The notes: a model not told the origin generated them from the letters alone. 7,637 nucleotides of DNA from an uncultured Ruminococcus sp. (GCA_902803035.1 CADCON010000146.1:1-7637); one strand, 5' to 3'. Numbered from the stretch's first letter, positions 1 to 6,847 are shown. Program-made: numbers and translations.

Positions 1-305
1 ATGCAGACATTCGCGCCCAGCATGACATAGCTGCCGAGAATAATCTTTTCCCTGGCCACAATGACATTGTTGTCCCCGATGCTCGTGTAATCGCCTGTTT
101 CAATCAGGGCGTTCTGTGTGACCGAAATCTGTGCGTTGCGGTTAAGGGAAACGTGCTTTCCAAAATGTATTCTTCCGCCGCTACGTCTGCTCAGCACTAC
201 ATTTTTCTCCAGCCGTACCGGAAATCTGAACGTGATTTTTCCAAAAGACAAGAGCGCAATCAAAGACATCCTGAGCATTCCCAAAGCAATCTTGATGTAT
301 CTCAA
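1..305 (-). CDS. Hexapeptide-repeat (left-handed beta-helix) acyltransferase, C-terminus cut by window edge
   Basis: The 101 visible residues start with a short hydrophobic and basic stretch. From about residue 60 they become a left-handed beta-helix pattern, with steps such as ALIETGDYTSIGDNNVIVA and KIILGSYVMLGANV, typical of the WcaF/CapG/maltose O-acetyltransferase superfamily. Such enzymes usually transfer acetyl from acetyl-CoA to a sugar or amino sugar in the cytoplasm. The start is TTG, whose last two bases are part of the TGA stop of the ATP-grasp gene (TTGA overlap), implying translational coupling. AAGGAG lies 11 nt upstream inside the preceding gene. An in-frame ATG nine codons later is possible but lacks as good a site. 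Context suggests O- or N-acetylation of the polysaccharide or its precursor. The substrate cannot be read from this fragment, and the catalytic His and trimer contacts lie beyond the edge. Confidence 0.85.
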   Translation of the reverse strand, partial: MRYIKIALGMLRMSLIALLSFGKITFRFPVRLEKNVVLSRRSGGRIHFGKHVSLNRNAQISVTQNALIETGDYTSIGDNNVIVAREKIILGSYVMLGANVC

Positions 306-1213
306 TCCGGTTTCCACTCCTTCAGCTCAAATGGTTCGCCCAAAAGGTAATCAAAACGGTCAGGCGCATAAGAAGCGTACCCGCTGCAGTCAAAAAAAGT
401 CAGTTCACCGAAGATGATTTTCCCGTCAATATGATAGAGATCCACTCTGACATGGGGAAAATCCTCCGCAAGCGTTTCCGCTACGCGTATCATTTCCTCA
501 TAATTGGCGGGCTTCTCCATATTCTCCGGCACTTCATCCCCCACCTCACAGACCGGAAGCAATTTGAAATCCCTGCTGAAAATACCCACCTTCACGGATT
601 GGCCAAGGACTCTGTCGCACAGCACATAACAATAATAGACCTTCCCGCTGAAGCACATAAATTTATACTCGATAAAACTCCGTCCGCCGGGCTGCGAAAG
701 GTATTTCTCAATCAGAACGCGGTGCTTTTTCCCCGAATAATACGGCCATTCCCTTCCCCCGCTTCTGGTCAGTCTGCTGCCGAGCCATCTGCGGACAGTT
801 TCCCTGTATTGATCCGCGTCAAAGTCGGACGGTGAGGAGCATACCATAACAGAGGCGCCCCCCGCGCCAAGCGTGTCCTTTATCACATACTGCTCCGGAA
901 GGCTTCCGAAGTCAATGTCCTCCGGCTTTTCGTAAACGCCGTAAAGCTCATTCAGAATGCTTCCAAGGCCTTTGCCGGCCACGTAATTTCTGACCTCATA
1001 TTTATCCACGCATTGTATCATCACGGGATTCCTGTAATACAGCTTGTACCATTGGATTTTTTCCGTGTATCTCTCAGGCTTTTTCAGATGCAGGCTTCTT
1101 CCGGTTTTGATACGGTATTGCACCTTGAGCATCAGCCGGTCGGGAACAAACGAGAAAAATCTTAACAATGCGTTCCTGACTTCTCTGCTTTTTATGATTT
1201 TCTTATAATCCAT
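302..1213 (-). CDS. TupA-like ATP-grasp protein of polysaccharide clusters
   Basis: This 303-residue protein matches what I know of the ATPgrasp_TupA family. Diagnostic stretches are KPERYTEKIQWYKLY (45-59), DKYEVR (70-75), a Gly-rich nucleotide-binding segment VIKDTLGAGG (110-119), LIEKYL (167-172) and RVDLYHIDGKIIFGELTF (256-273), where D258 and E270 are the likely metal ligands. ATP-grasp enzymes typically form an acyl-phosphate and ligate an amine, or act as phosphotransferases. TupA itself is tied to teichuronopeptide, an amino-acid-containing wall polymer of alkaliphilic Bacillus. No signal peptide is seen, so it should be cytoplasmic. The ATG start lies 18 nt after the aminotransferase stop, with GGGGA 7 nt upstream, and the stop overlaps the next gene. 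I infer attachment of an amino acid or related group to the glycan precursor. The exact reaction is unknown. Confidence 0.85.
   Translation of the reverse strand: MDYKKIIKSREVRNALLRFFSFVPDRLMLKVQYRIKTGRSLHLKKPERYTEKIQWYKLYYRNPVMIQCVDKYEVRNYVAGKGLGSILNELYGVYEKPEDIDFGSLPEQYVIKDTLGAGGASVMVCSSPSDFDADQYRETVRRWLGSRLTRSGGREWPYYSGKKHRVLIEKYLSQPGGRSFIEYKFMCFSGKVYYCYVLCDRVLGQSVKVGIFSRDFKLLPVCEVGDEVPENMEKPANYEEMIRVAETLAEDFPHVRVDLYHIDGKIIFGELTFFDCSGYASYAPDRFDYLLGEPFELKEWKPD
317..322 (-). promoter_or_regulatory. Ribosome binding site for the TTG-initiated acyltransferase
   Basis: AAGGAG on the minus strand sits within the last codons of the ATP-grasp gene, 11 nt before the TTG start at 305. It supports that start over the later in-frame ATG. 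Confidence 0.55.
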
Positions 1214-1231
1214 TCTGCTTTCCCCGACCTG

Positions 1232-2480
1232 TTATTCACCCTTCAGGATATCTGACACGGTGTCTTTCAGAATCCGCAATCCTTTTTGAAGCGTATCCTC
1301 GTGGATGGTGAGAGGGGGCATTAATTTGATTACGCTGTCATTGCGTCCCGCGACCTCCACAATCAGCTTGTTCTGAAACGCCCTATGCACCGCCGCCATT
1401 GCGAGCGACGGGTCAATCCGAGAGAAGTCAATCCCCCATATCATTCCGATACCCCTGACGGATAACCGCTTGTCGAGGGGAAGTATTTCGTCTTTGAGAT
1501 ACGTTTCCATCTGCCCGGAACGCAGCCGCACTTTTTGCTCCAGCTTCGTTTCATTGTAATATTGAATGGCGGCCGTACCGCCCACAAAAGCAAGCTGGTT
1601 TCCTCTGAATGTTCCGTTATGCTCCGCCGGTCTGAAAATATCAAGCTCACGCTTCATCAGCAGCAGCGACATGGGGAGGCCGAATCCGCTGATGGATTTG
1701 GACAGAATCACCATATCAGGCACGATACCGGCTCTTTCAAATGAGAAGAAGCTGCCGGTTCTGCCATTGCCGACCTGAATCTCATCAATGATGAGCAGAA
1801 TATCATTTTCGTCGCAGATTTGTCTGATTTCCTTCAGCCAACCCACGGAAGCGACATTAATTCCTCCCTCCGCCTGTACGGTTTCCAATATCATGGCAGA
1901 GGGCTTTTCTATGCCGGAGTGATCATCCGAGAGAATGCGCTTGATATAATCGATGGAATAATATGTCCCGTCATACGGCACAAAAGTCACGTTGTTCAAA
2001 GGCACGCCGGCGCCGTGTCTGCTCAATTGGTCAGTGGTAAGCGCAGGGCTGCCTAATGTCATGCCGTGGAAGGTGCCGGAAAAAAGCAAAGATGTTTTCC
2101 CGTCCCTGATTTTTCCGGGCCAGCTTAATAGCGGCTTCGACCGCGTTTGTACCCGTTGGCCCGCAACACATGATTTTGTAATCCAGTTTTCGCGGGATCA
2201 GTATTTCCTCCTCAAAGGTCTGAATAAACCTTTCCTTTGCCTTGGTGTACATATCCAGAGAATTGATGATTCTGTCCTCCGACAGATACTCCAGAACGGC
2301 CGATTTGATATAGGGATTGTTATGTCCGTAATTCATGGAACCTGCCACTGAAAGGAAATCAATATAGGCATCGCCGGATTCGGAATAGATCGTATCGTTG
2401 ACTGCCCTCTCAAAAATAACCGGATATTTTCTGCAATACGATCTCACTTCGGATTCGTATTTTTCAAAGATATCTTCCAA
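1232..2480 (-). pseudogene. ectB: EctB-type diaminobutyrate--2-oxoglutarate aminotransferase, interrupted by a +1 frameshift
   Basis: Two overlapping frames join into one EctB-like class III aminotransferase of about 415 residues, the family's usual length. The first frame gives IFEKYESEVRSYCRKYP (4-20), NYGHNNP (50-56) and CGPTGTNAVEAAIKLARK (106-123). The second resumes with SGTFHGMTLGSPALT, then ETVQAEGGINVAS, IIDEIQVGNGRTGSFFSFE (cofactor Asp near 232) and LSKSISGFGLPM (PLP-binding Lys near 261). The frame changes at six A (2080-2085 on the plus strand); five would restore it. EctB converts aspartate semialdehyde plus glutamate to L-2,4-diaminobutyrate. No ectA or ectC is visible, so ectoine synthesis is not indicated here. 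The start is TTG at 2480, with GGGAGG 9 nt upstream. All catalytic motifs are intact and the two halves show no other damage, so a sequencing error or a very recent mutation is more likely than an old pseudogene. Confidence 0.87.
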
Positions 2481-2489
2481 AATAGATTT

Positions 2490-2495
2490 CCTCCC
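2490..2495 (-). promoter_or_regulatory. Ribosome binding site deciding the TTG start of the EctB-like gene
   Basis: GGGAGG on the minus strand, 9 nt before TTG at 2480. The resulting N-terminus (MEDIFEKYESEVRSYCRKYP) aligns with the usual beginning of EctB proteins. The in-frame TTG at 2501 would place this Shine-Dalgarno sequence inside the gene. Confidence 0.7.
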
Positions 2496-2532
2496 AACCA
2501 ATCATGCTCTTCCATTGTCTATCATTCAGCGG

Positions 2533-3636
2533 TCAGGATGACTTCCCGTAAATGAATTCCCTGAGAATCCTGCTGTTAGCGGAAAAATCTACATTTCCCA
2601 ATCCATGATAAGTTCCCTTTGCCGGAATGGTCATATCTTCAAAGCTCCCGCTGACCAGATCGGGCATTTTTATCAGCAGCGACGCAAACTCGCCCGAGCT
2701 GAGATCAGTCTGGACATACGGCAGGCAATTTTCGGCCACGCTGCTCAATTCAAGCAGCGATTTCCCTTTCATCTTCGTTTTAATGGAGGCAATCACCTTT
2801 CGCTGACGTTCGATTCTGCGCCAGTCACTGTCGATATCGCGCAATCGGGAATATCCGAGTGCCGTTTTGCCGTCAAGATGATTGCTGCCAGCCTTTACCG
2901 ATTGGTAATGCTTGGCAGCGTTCAAAGAATCGGCTTCCTTTTGGGAAAGCACCACATCCACTCCGCCGAGTTCATCAATCAGCTTTTTGAACATCGAAAA
3001 ATTAATGCGCACATAATTGTCAATTTTGACTTTGAAATGCGTTTCCACTGTCTGAATCAACAGCTCTGCTCCTCCGTAACGGAAAGTATGGGTGAGAATA
3101 TCGGGCTTTCGACCGGGAATCTGCACCAGCATACCGCGCTCCAGTGAGATCAGTTTGACTTCATTGGTGTCCTCATTCAGGGACAGTATCATCATGGAAT
3201 CGGCTCTGGACTTGTAATTGAAATAATCGGTTCGCTCGTCTGTGCCGATCAGAAGGATATTGGTTACGCCCTTCTCAGACCACGTTTCTTCGTCCGGCAG
3301 AATCACTTCGCCTATCGGTATTTCGGCCAGCTCGGCGTCTGTAAAGGTTACTTCGATATCGGAATAACTCACATTCATTTCCTCGGCTGATCGGATATCC
3401 ATCAGATTGTAATAATGAAAAAAAAGTATCATGACTGCCGCAATCAGCACCAGCGGAATGGACAGGAGAACCGCAGCAATCATGATCCGTTTTCTTCTTT
3501 TTCTGCGGGAATGCCGTCTGTGTGAAAAGCCCCGTTTGCTTCCGAAATAGGTGTATATCTTATTGTCACGGAAGGATTCGTCTTCAGGTTTGTATTCTTC
3601 TTCAGTGAAGAAGCGGTTGTTGTTTTCATCGCTCAT
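2533..3636 (-). CDS. LytR-CpsA-Psr (LCP) family cell-wall polymer ligase
   Basis: This 367-residue protein has an acidic cytoplasmic N-terminus, a basic patch RRHSRRKRRKR (40-50), one membrane segment (about 51-74) and an extracellular LCP domain (about 124-365). Family signatures are NILLIGTDERTDYFNYKSRADSMMILSLN (two parts, 126-154), HTFRYGG (183-189), NYVRINFSMFKKLIDELGGV (207-226) and GYSRLRDIDSDWRRIERQRK (261-280), carrying the arginines that bind the pyrophosphate of the lipid-linked donor. LCP enzymes transfer polyprenyl-pyrophosphate-linked polymers to peptidoglycan. Here that would be the final attachment step for the operon's polysaccharide. The ATG is preceded by GAGGTGA 7 to 10 nt upstream. 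One oddity is SLERGM at 164-169, where the family usually has Asp after the Arg. The next gene starts 52 nt after the stop. Confidence 0.93.
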   Translation of the reverse strand: MSDENNNRFFTEEEYKPEDESFRDNKIYTYFGSKRGFSHRRHSRRKRRKRIMIAAVLLSIPLVLIAAVMILFFHYYNLMDIRSAEEMNVSYSDIEVTFTDAELAEIPIGEVILPDEETWSEKGVTNILLIGTDERTDYFNYKSRADSMMILSLNEDTNEVKLISLERGMLVQIPGRKPDILTHTFRYGGAELLIQTVETHFKVKIDNYVRINFSMFKKLIDELGGVDVVLSQKEADSLNAAKHYQSVKAGSNHLDGKTALGYSRLRDIDSDWRRIERQRKVIASIKTKMKGKSLLELSSVAENCLPYVQTDLSSGEFASLLIKMPDLVSGSFEDMTIPAKGTYHGLGNVDFSANSRILREFIYGKSS

Positions 3637-3936
3637 CGCGTGATCACCTCAGTGTAATTGCGTTATCGTGAATCAAAGACCGATGGCTCGGCGCCAGACA
3701 GTCTGTGTAACTCTTCTCTGGTCATACGCCCTATCATTCAGGGTATGCGGCGAAAAAGAATAGCCTCAGCGGCATCGACGGCATATGCCTGCGCACAGGA
3801 AAGAAACGGGACGAGATGGAATATACAGAATCCGTATATTCCCGCTCACCGCCACAACGTGATAAAACCGCCAACATCAGATAATCATCCGACCCTTTCG
3901 GCGCCGCCGCTCAGAGTATTATTCCCGGAAATAAAC
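3637..3936. other. Intra-operon gap of about 300 nt without a convincing gene
   Basis: This stretch separates the membrane polymerase from the LCP gene and is long for an otherwise tight operon. It contains a perfect 9+9 bp palindrome (3818-3842) and an imperfect hairpin (3723-3747; CATAC and CCT arms) without a U-tract. On the minus strand there is a 24-codon reading frame (3663-3737) and a roughly 47-codon one that begins at an ATG near 3868. Neither has a good ribosome binding site or a recognisable product. I found no clear -35/-10 pair. Confidence 0.5.
3818..3842. repeat. Perfect 9+9 bp inverted repeat with 7 nt spacer upstream of the LCP gene
   Basis: The arms GGAATATAC (3818-3826) and GTATATTCC (3834-3842) are exactly complementary, separated by AGAATCC. 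There is no T-run on either side, so it is not a standard terminator. It could be an operator for a dimeric regulator or an RNA hairpin in the polycistronic message. Confidence 0.65.
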
Positions 3937-5250
3937 TTAGCTTTCATAGTCGTTTCCTATTTTCCTTCGCACGGGCAAAGACTGCCGCCGACGGATTTTT
4001 CCGTCATTACACAGTGCAAGCAGCAGCATGAAGACCATCGTGAATTTTTCCCGATGCCGCATAGCTGTTCCGGCATTCGATACGCCCCACGCGAAAATCA
4101 GCGCACCACACAGGGCGATAACGGTAAAGATGATAATCAACGATCTTTCTTCGCCTTTAGGTAATTTTCTTATTTCGACAAAAGCACGGAAGAAAGTATA
4201 GAGGAAAAACAGTGTGCTGAAGAAAAAGGCAACAATATCAGAAACACCTCGCCAATCCCACGGGAGAGGCGACGCGATAAAATAAAGCATTCGTATAGGC
4301 GAATTGACGATCAAATTGAGTGCGCCGTTGTCTATATTGAACCCGACGTCATAAGCCGAACCTCCGGCAATGAATACAGAAACATGGTTGACAATGTCTT
4401 CTGCCGATTCGACTCCGTCAAATTTATCGAATATCACATCCTGAAGCGTCACATACATGGCCATAAATCCGACAATGAATGCGATTGTCAGCGCAACGCT
4501 CTTAGGCGTTACACGCATGGTGCGTTTCTGACGGTCATACAGAATCAACGCGACGGCTTCGCCGAGCAGCACGGCAATGGCTCCCGAATGCACCATGGAA
4601 GCGGCTATCGCAATTGCCATGCTTGCGATAAGCGTCAGAAGACCGCCATCCTTGATATACCGCACAAAGAAGCAGACGCTGCACACAATCAGAAACATGA
4701 TAAGCGTTTCCCTGAGCAGTATGGAATGCATAATGGCCGAATAGGGCAGAAAACACATGAGCGCGATAACCTTACGTGCAACGCGCTCGTCAATTTCCAG
4801 GTATTTCATCGTGCTTATGACCAGACTGATTGCCGTCATTGCCAGCAGAATATTGATATACTGGGCGATGGGACGCTGCACCCTGAAAAAGCTGTACCAG
4901 AACGTGATAAATCCCGGATAAACGCCGTTCCTCATAAAATGCCCGGTAAGTAACCCGTTCTTTGCCCAGAGCGCATATTTTTCGGTATCATATCCACTGG
5001 CCGGCAAAAGAAAAATATTCCTGCACTTCAGATCCCAGTAAAACAGGCCCAGCCGTAACAGAAAACCGCCCAGCATCATATAAATCACGTCATGTTTTTC
5101 TCTGTGCGCAAATACCACTCCAACGCAAAGGCTCATCGAGTTAATGACAATTACAATCATGCTCACCATATCGCTGTTGTTGGGTATCAAATCGAGAAAG
5201 AGCTTGGAAAAAAGCCCCTCCAGCATCAGCACAATCCACGGTATCAGCAT
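3937..5250 (-). CDS. Polytopic membrane protein, Wzy/EpsG-like polysaccharide polymerase or GT-C-like transferase
   Basis: This 437-residue protein has roughly ten or more hydrophobic segments, among them about 28-48, 55-72, 128-146, 160-175, 180-196, 204-238, 251-270, 337-355 and 369-390. A hydrophilic region with little hydrophobicity (about 271-318) is probably a large extracytoplasmic loop. Short polar motifs within the hydrophobic scaffold are GYDTEKYALW (86-95), LLRETLI (178-184), HSGA (221-224) and SNAGTAMRHREKF (391-403). The pattern fits membrane proteins of exopolysaccharide clusters that polymerise lipid-linked repeat units, or GT-C transferases using polyprenyl-phosphate sugars. 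Sequence alone does not separate these. ATG at 5250 lies 6 nt after the glycosyltransferase stop, with GGGGAG 9 nt upstream, so the two genes are probably translationally coupled. The C-terminus is short and basic. Confidence 0.8.
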   Translation of the reverse strand: MLIPWIVLMLEGLFSKLFLDLIPNNSDMVSMIVIVINSMSLCVGVVFAHREKHDVIYMMLGGFLLRLGLFYWDLKCRNIFLLPASGYDTEKYALWAKNGLLTGHFMRNGVYPGFITFWYSFFRVQRPIAQYINILLAMTAISLVISTMKYLEIDERVARKVIALMCFLPYSAIMHSILLRETLIMFLIVCSVCFFVRYIKDGGLLTLIASMAIAIAASMVHSGAIAVLLGEAVALILYDRQKRTMRVTPKSVALTIAFIVGFMAMYVTLQDVIFDKFDGVESAEDIVNHVSVFIAGGSAYDVGFNIDNGALNLIVNSPIRMLYFIASPLPWDWRGVSDIVAFFFSTLFFLYTFFRAFVEIRKLPKGEERSLIIIFTVIALCGALIFAWGVSNAGTAMRHREKFTMVFMLLLALCNDGKIRRRQSLPVRRKIGNDYES

Positions 5251-5256
5251 ATAAAA

Positions 5257-6396
5257 TCACTCCCCGACGGTGTATTTTTGAAACTGCCCGATGTAGAAAT
5301 TTTCCATCCATCCGGCGTTGGAATGAATGTCATAGCCGGAGGCGGCAATCGTTTCGTACATATTTTTCCTCCGGAAACTCCCCTTGAATTGCAATATCAC
5401 GTCTGCCCATTCCTCCGCGTGATCGGTAAGCGACAGCGTTTTTACATCGTCCGTCAGAACACATTCGTCTGTCACACGGTCAGACATCACGCAGGGCAGC
5501 CCTGCCGCCTGCGCTTCGATCATCACGACCGGAAGACCTTCACACAGCGACGGCAGCACAAACACGTCAAACGCCTGCAATATTCTGTTGACATCGGCGC
5601 GCACACCGGTAAATATAACCCTGTCGGCAAGTCCGAGTCTGTTGACCTTTTCCTTTATGCGGTTCATCAGCGCGTCGTCAAGTTCCCCTCCGCCCACCAG
5701 CATCAGGACGGCGTCCGGATCCCTACGGGCTATCTCAGCAAAAATGTCAATGAGAAAGGTGTGATTTTTCGGTGTAAAAAAGCGGCCGACATGACCGACG
5801 ACATATTTTCCGTGAAGGTTGAATTCGCCGCGCACGGAATCCCGGACGGCGGCGTCAAAGCTGAACTGCTCCGCGTCAACAGCGTTCCTCATATAGATAA
5901 CATGATCCGTACTTCCAAAAACATATTTGGCAGCGTTCTGACCGCAGGCAAATCTGTGGGTAATATACGGCCGCATCGCTTTTTTATATATACGCCTTAT
6001 CATCGTTTTAGGTGTCAATTGCTCATGGGGCGAGCAAGTGTGCGCATGGCATATACGAACCGGCACACCGCATTCCTGAGCGGCTTTGTATGCCGGATAG
6101 GCAATTTCCATCATGTTGGAATGAATGATTTTATATTCGGGATGAGCTTTGAAAAAAGAAGATATTTCCCTTACATATTTAAAATAATGCTGCGGATAAG
6201 GGGGGCAGATGCGGTAAATCCTGCCTCCAAGTGCTTCAATCTCATCCTCGTAGGCCGCCTTGTAATCCCGGTGAACCAGAAAATCAAAGCTTACTTTCCC
6301 GCGGTCGATATGGCGGAAGTAATTCATTGTCATGGTTTCCGCGCCGCCTCTGTCCATCACCGTATCAAGAATCAGCACTTTGATCGGGTAATTCAC
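5257..6396 (-). CDS. GT4-family glycosyltransferase (EpsF-like), first gene of the polysaccharide operon
   Basis: A 379-residue GT-B enzyme. The N-terminal acceptor domain has the Gly loop DRGGAETMTMNYF (15-27), VSFDFLVHR (35-43) and VRICHAHT (113-120). The C-terminal donor domain has GHVGRFFTPKNHTFLI (201-216) and PSLCEGLPVVMIEAQAAGLP (282-301), containing the E-x7-E pair (E286, E294) that binds the sugar nucleotide. The layout and wording closely resemble Bacillus subtilis EpsF. It should work at the cytoplasmic membrane face, adding a sugar from an NDP donor to the lipid-linked repeat unit with retention of configuration. The sugar cannot be predicted. The start is GTG, supported by GGGAGG 9 nt upstream. 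It is the first coding gene after a long leader and is followed within 6 nt by the membrane polymerase. Confidence 0.93.
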   Translation of the reverse strand: MNYPIKVLILDTVMDRGGAETMTMNYFRHIDRGKVSFDFLVHRDYKAAYEDEIEALGGRIYRICPPYPQHYFKYVREISSFFKAHPEYKIIHSNMMEIAYPAYKAAQECGVPVRICHAHTCSPHEQLTPKTMIRRIYKKAMRPYITHRFACGQNAAKYVFGSTDHVIYMRNAVDAEQFSFDAAVRDSVRGEFNLHGKYVVGHVGRFFTPKNHTFLIDIFAEIARRDPDAVLMLVGGGELDDALMNRIKEKVNRLGLADRVIFTGVRADVNRILQAFDVFVLPSLCEGLPVVMIEAQAAGLPCVMSDRVTDECVLTDDVKTLSLTDHAEEWADVILQFKGSFRRKNMYETIAASGYDIHSNAGWMENFYIGQFQKYTVGE

Positions 6397-6405
6397 AAAT
6401 ATATT

Positions 6406-6411
6406 CCTCCC
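6406..6411 (-). promoter_or_regulatory. Ribosome binding site deciding the GTG start of the glycosyltransferase
   Basis: GGGAGG on the minus strand, 9 nt before the GTG at 6396. Its surroundings (TTTGGGAGGAATATATTTG) closely resemble the site before the EctB-like gene (TTGGGAGGAAATCTATTTTG). Confidence 0.8.
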
Positions 6412-6627
6412 AAATGAACCTTACGACCGCTCAACCTCCCGCACACCGGCTTCCGACTTGGGGCGGGCATTCAGAACCATTCGCGGCTTGTCCTTCCCTG
6501 ACGGTGCCGTAAGCGGCGGATTTGATGGTCAATCCGGAAACAATACCCGGTCTGACCTCCTCCATCCGCATTTTATGCTTAATCAATCCGGACTTCTTCC
6601 AATGGAAATTGAGAAAAACTGAAAGAT

Positions 6628-6677
6628 CAGATTTCTTACTATCTGCCGCCGGATGGATTTCCATATTGAACCGGCGG
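6628..6677 (-). repeat. Two adjacent RNA hairpins in the operon leader
   Basis: On the minus strand CCGCCGG pairs with CCGGCGG (plus coordinates 6671-6677 and 6646-6652), extended inside by ATGG/CCAT with an AAAT loop and a one-sided TTCAAT bulge. Directly after it CAGAT pairs with ATCTG (6641-6645 and 6628-6632) around an 8 nt loop. The following bases ATCTTTCAGTTTTTC allow an alternative CTGA/TCAG stem before a short U-run, which would compete with the second hairpin. Confidence 0.6.
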
Positions 6678-6705
6678 GTTGAAAGATGAACGTGTCCTTT
6701 AAATT

Positions 6706-6759
6706 TTATACTTGGGCGAACATCAGGCAATCGGCATACATATTACCATACCCGTCCAC
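6706..6759 (-). CDS. Candidate 17-residue leader peptide
   Basis: GTG at 6759 is preceded by AGGAG with 7 nt spacing and opens an 18-codon frame including the TAA stop, encoding MDGYGNMYADCLMFAQV if GTG is read as Met. The same frame is open back to an ATG at 6801 that lacks a ribosome binding site. It lies about 80 nt into the predicted leader, just ahead of the strong hairpins, a position where a translated leader peptide could affect folding. There is no run of a single amino acid codon as in classical attenuators, and no homologue is known to me. It could be chance. Confidence 0.25.
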   Translation of the reverse strand: MDGYGNMYADCLMFAQV

Positions 6760-6847
6760 TTCAAATCTCCTGAAGCCCCGGAAAATCTGTGATCGTATCA
6801 TTGAATAATGAAAACAGTGATCTGATTTTTCAAAATGACTGAATAAT

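Larger units (their letters stand above)
6397..6847 (-). promoter_or_regulatory. Long (about 445 nt) 5' leader of the polysaccharide operon
   Basis: This stretch lies between the promoter at 6848-6876 and the GTG start at 6396. It holds no gene I recognise. It contains adjacent strong inverted repeats (6628-6677), a 17-codon candidate leader peptide (6706-6759), a 35-codon open stretch with no clear start ending in TAA at 6421, and the direct repeat TCCGGATTGA twice (minus strand, 6529-6538 and 6583-6592). A 99-codon minus-strand frame (6431-6730) is also open but resembles no family known to me. A leader this long is typical of transcripts controlled by attenuation or processive antitermination, as known for exopolysaccharide operons (for example the EAR element of B. 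subtilis eps). I cannot assign it to a named RNA family. Confidence 0.5.

Noticed and set aside
118..417. 99-codon plus-strand reading frame at the left edge
   Set aside because: Antisense to the hexapeptide acyltransferase and the ATP-grasp C-terminus, both clearly coding on the minus strand.
1232..2480. An ectoine biosynthesis locus
   Set aside because: Only the EctB-like gene is present. The neighbours are polysaccharide genes, and no ectA or ectC is seen in the window.
2605..3147. 180-codon plus-strand reading frame
   Set aside because: Antisense shadow of the LCP gene, with no recognisable motif.
2519..3741. The 11-mer CTATCATTCAG at 2519-2529 and 3731-3741 as a regulatory repeat
   Set aside because: A few exact 11-mer repeats are expected by chance in a window of this size, and the flanks do not match.
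3723..3747. Imperfect hairpin as a terminator after the membrane protein gene
   Set aside because: The stem is short and bulged and has no U-tract on either strand.
3658..4164. 168-codon plus-strand reading frame covering the intra-operon gap
   Set aside because: Half of it is antisense to the membrane protein. It has no good ribosome binding site and no recognisable domain.
4384..4953. 189-codon plus-strand reading frame
   Set aside because: Antisense to the polytopic membrane protein. Its His/Asp-rich, low-complexity translation is what the reverse of hydrophobic codons gives.
5092..6417. 441-codon plus-strand reading frame
   Set aside because: It lies antisense to the glycosyltransferase and the start of the membrane protein, both of which have clear family motifs. 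The translation is rich in His, Arg and Cys with no domain pattern, and has no convincing ribosome binding site.
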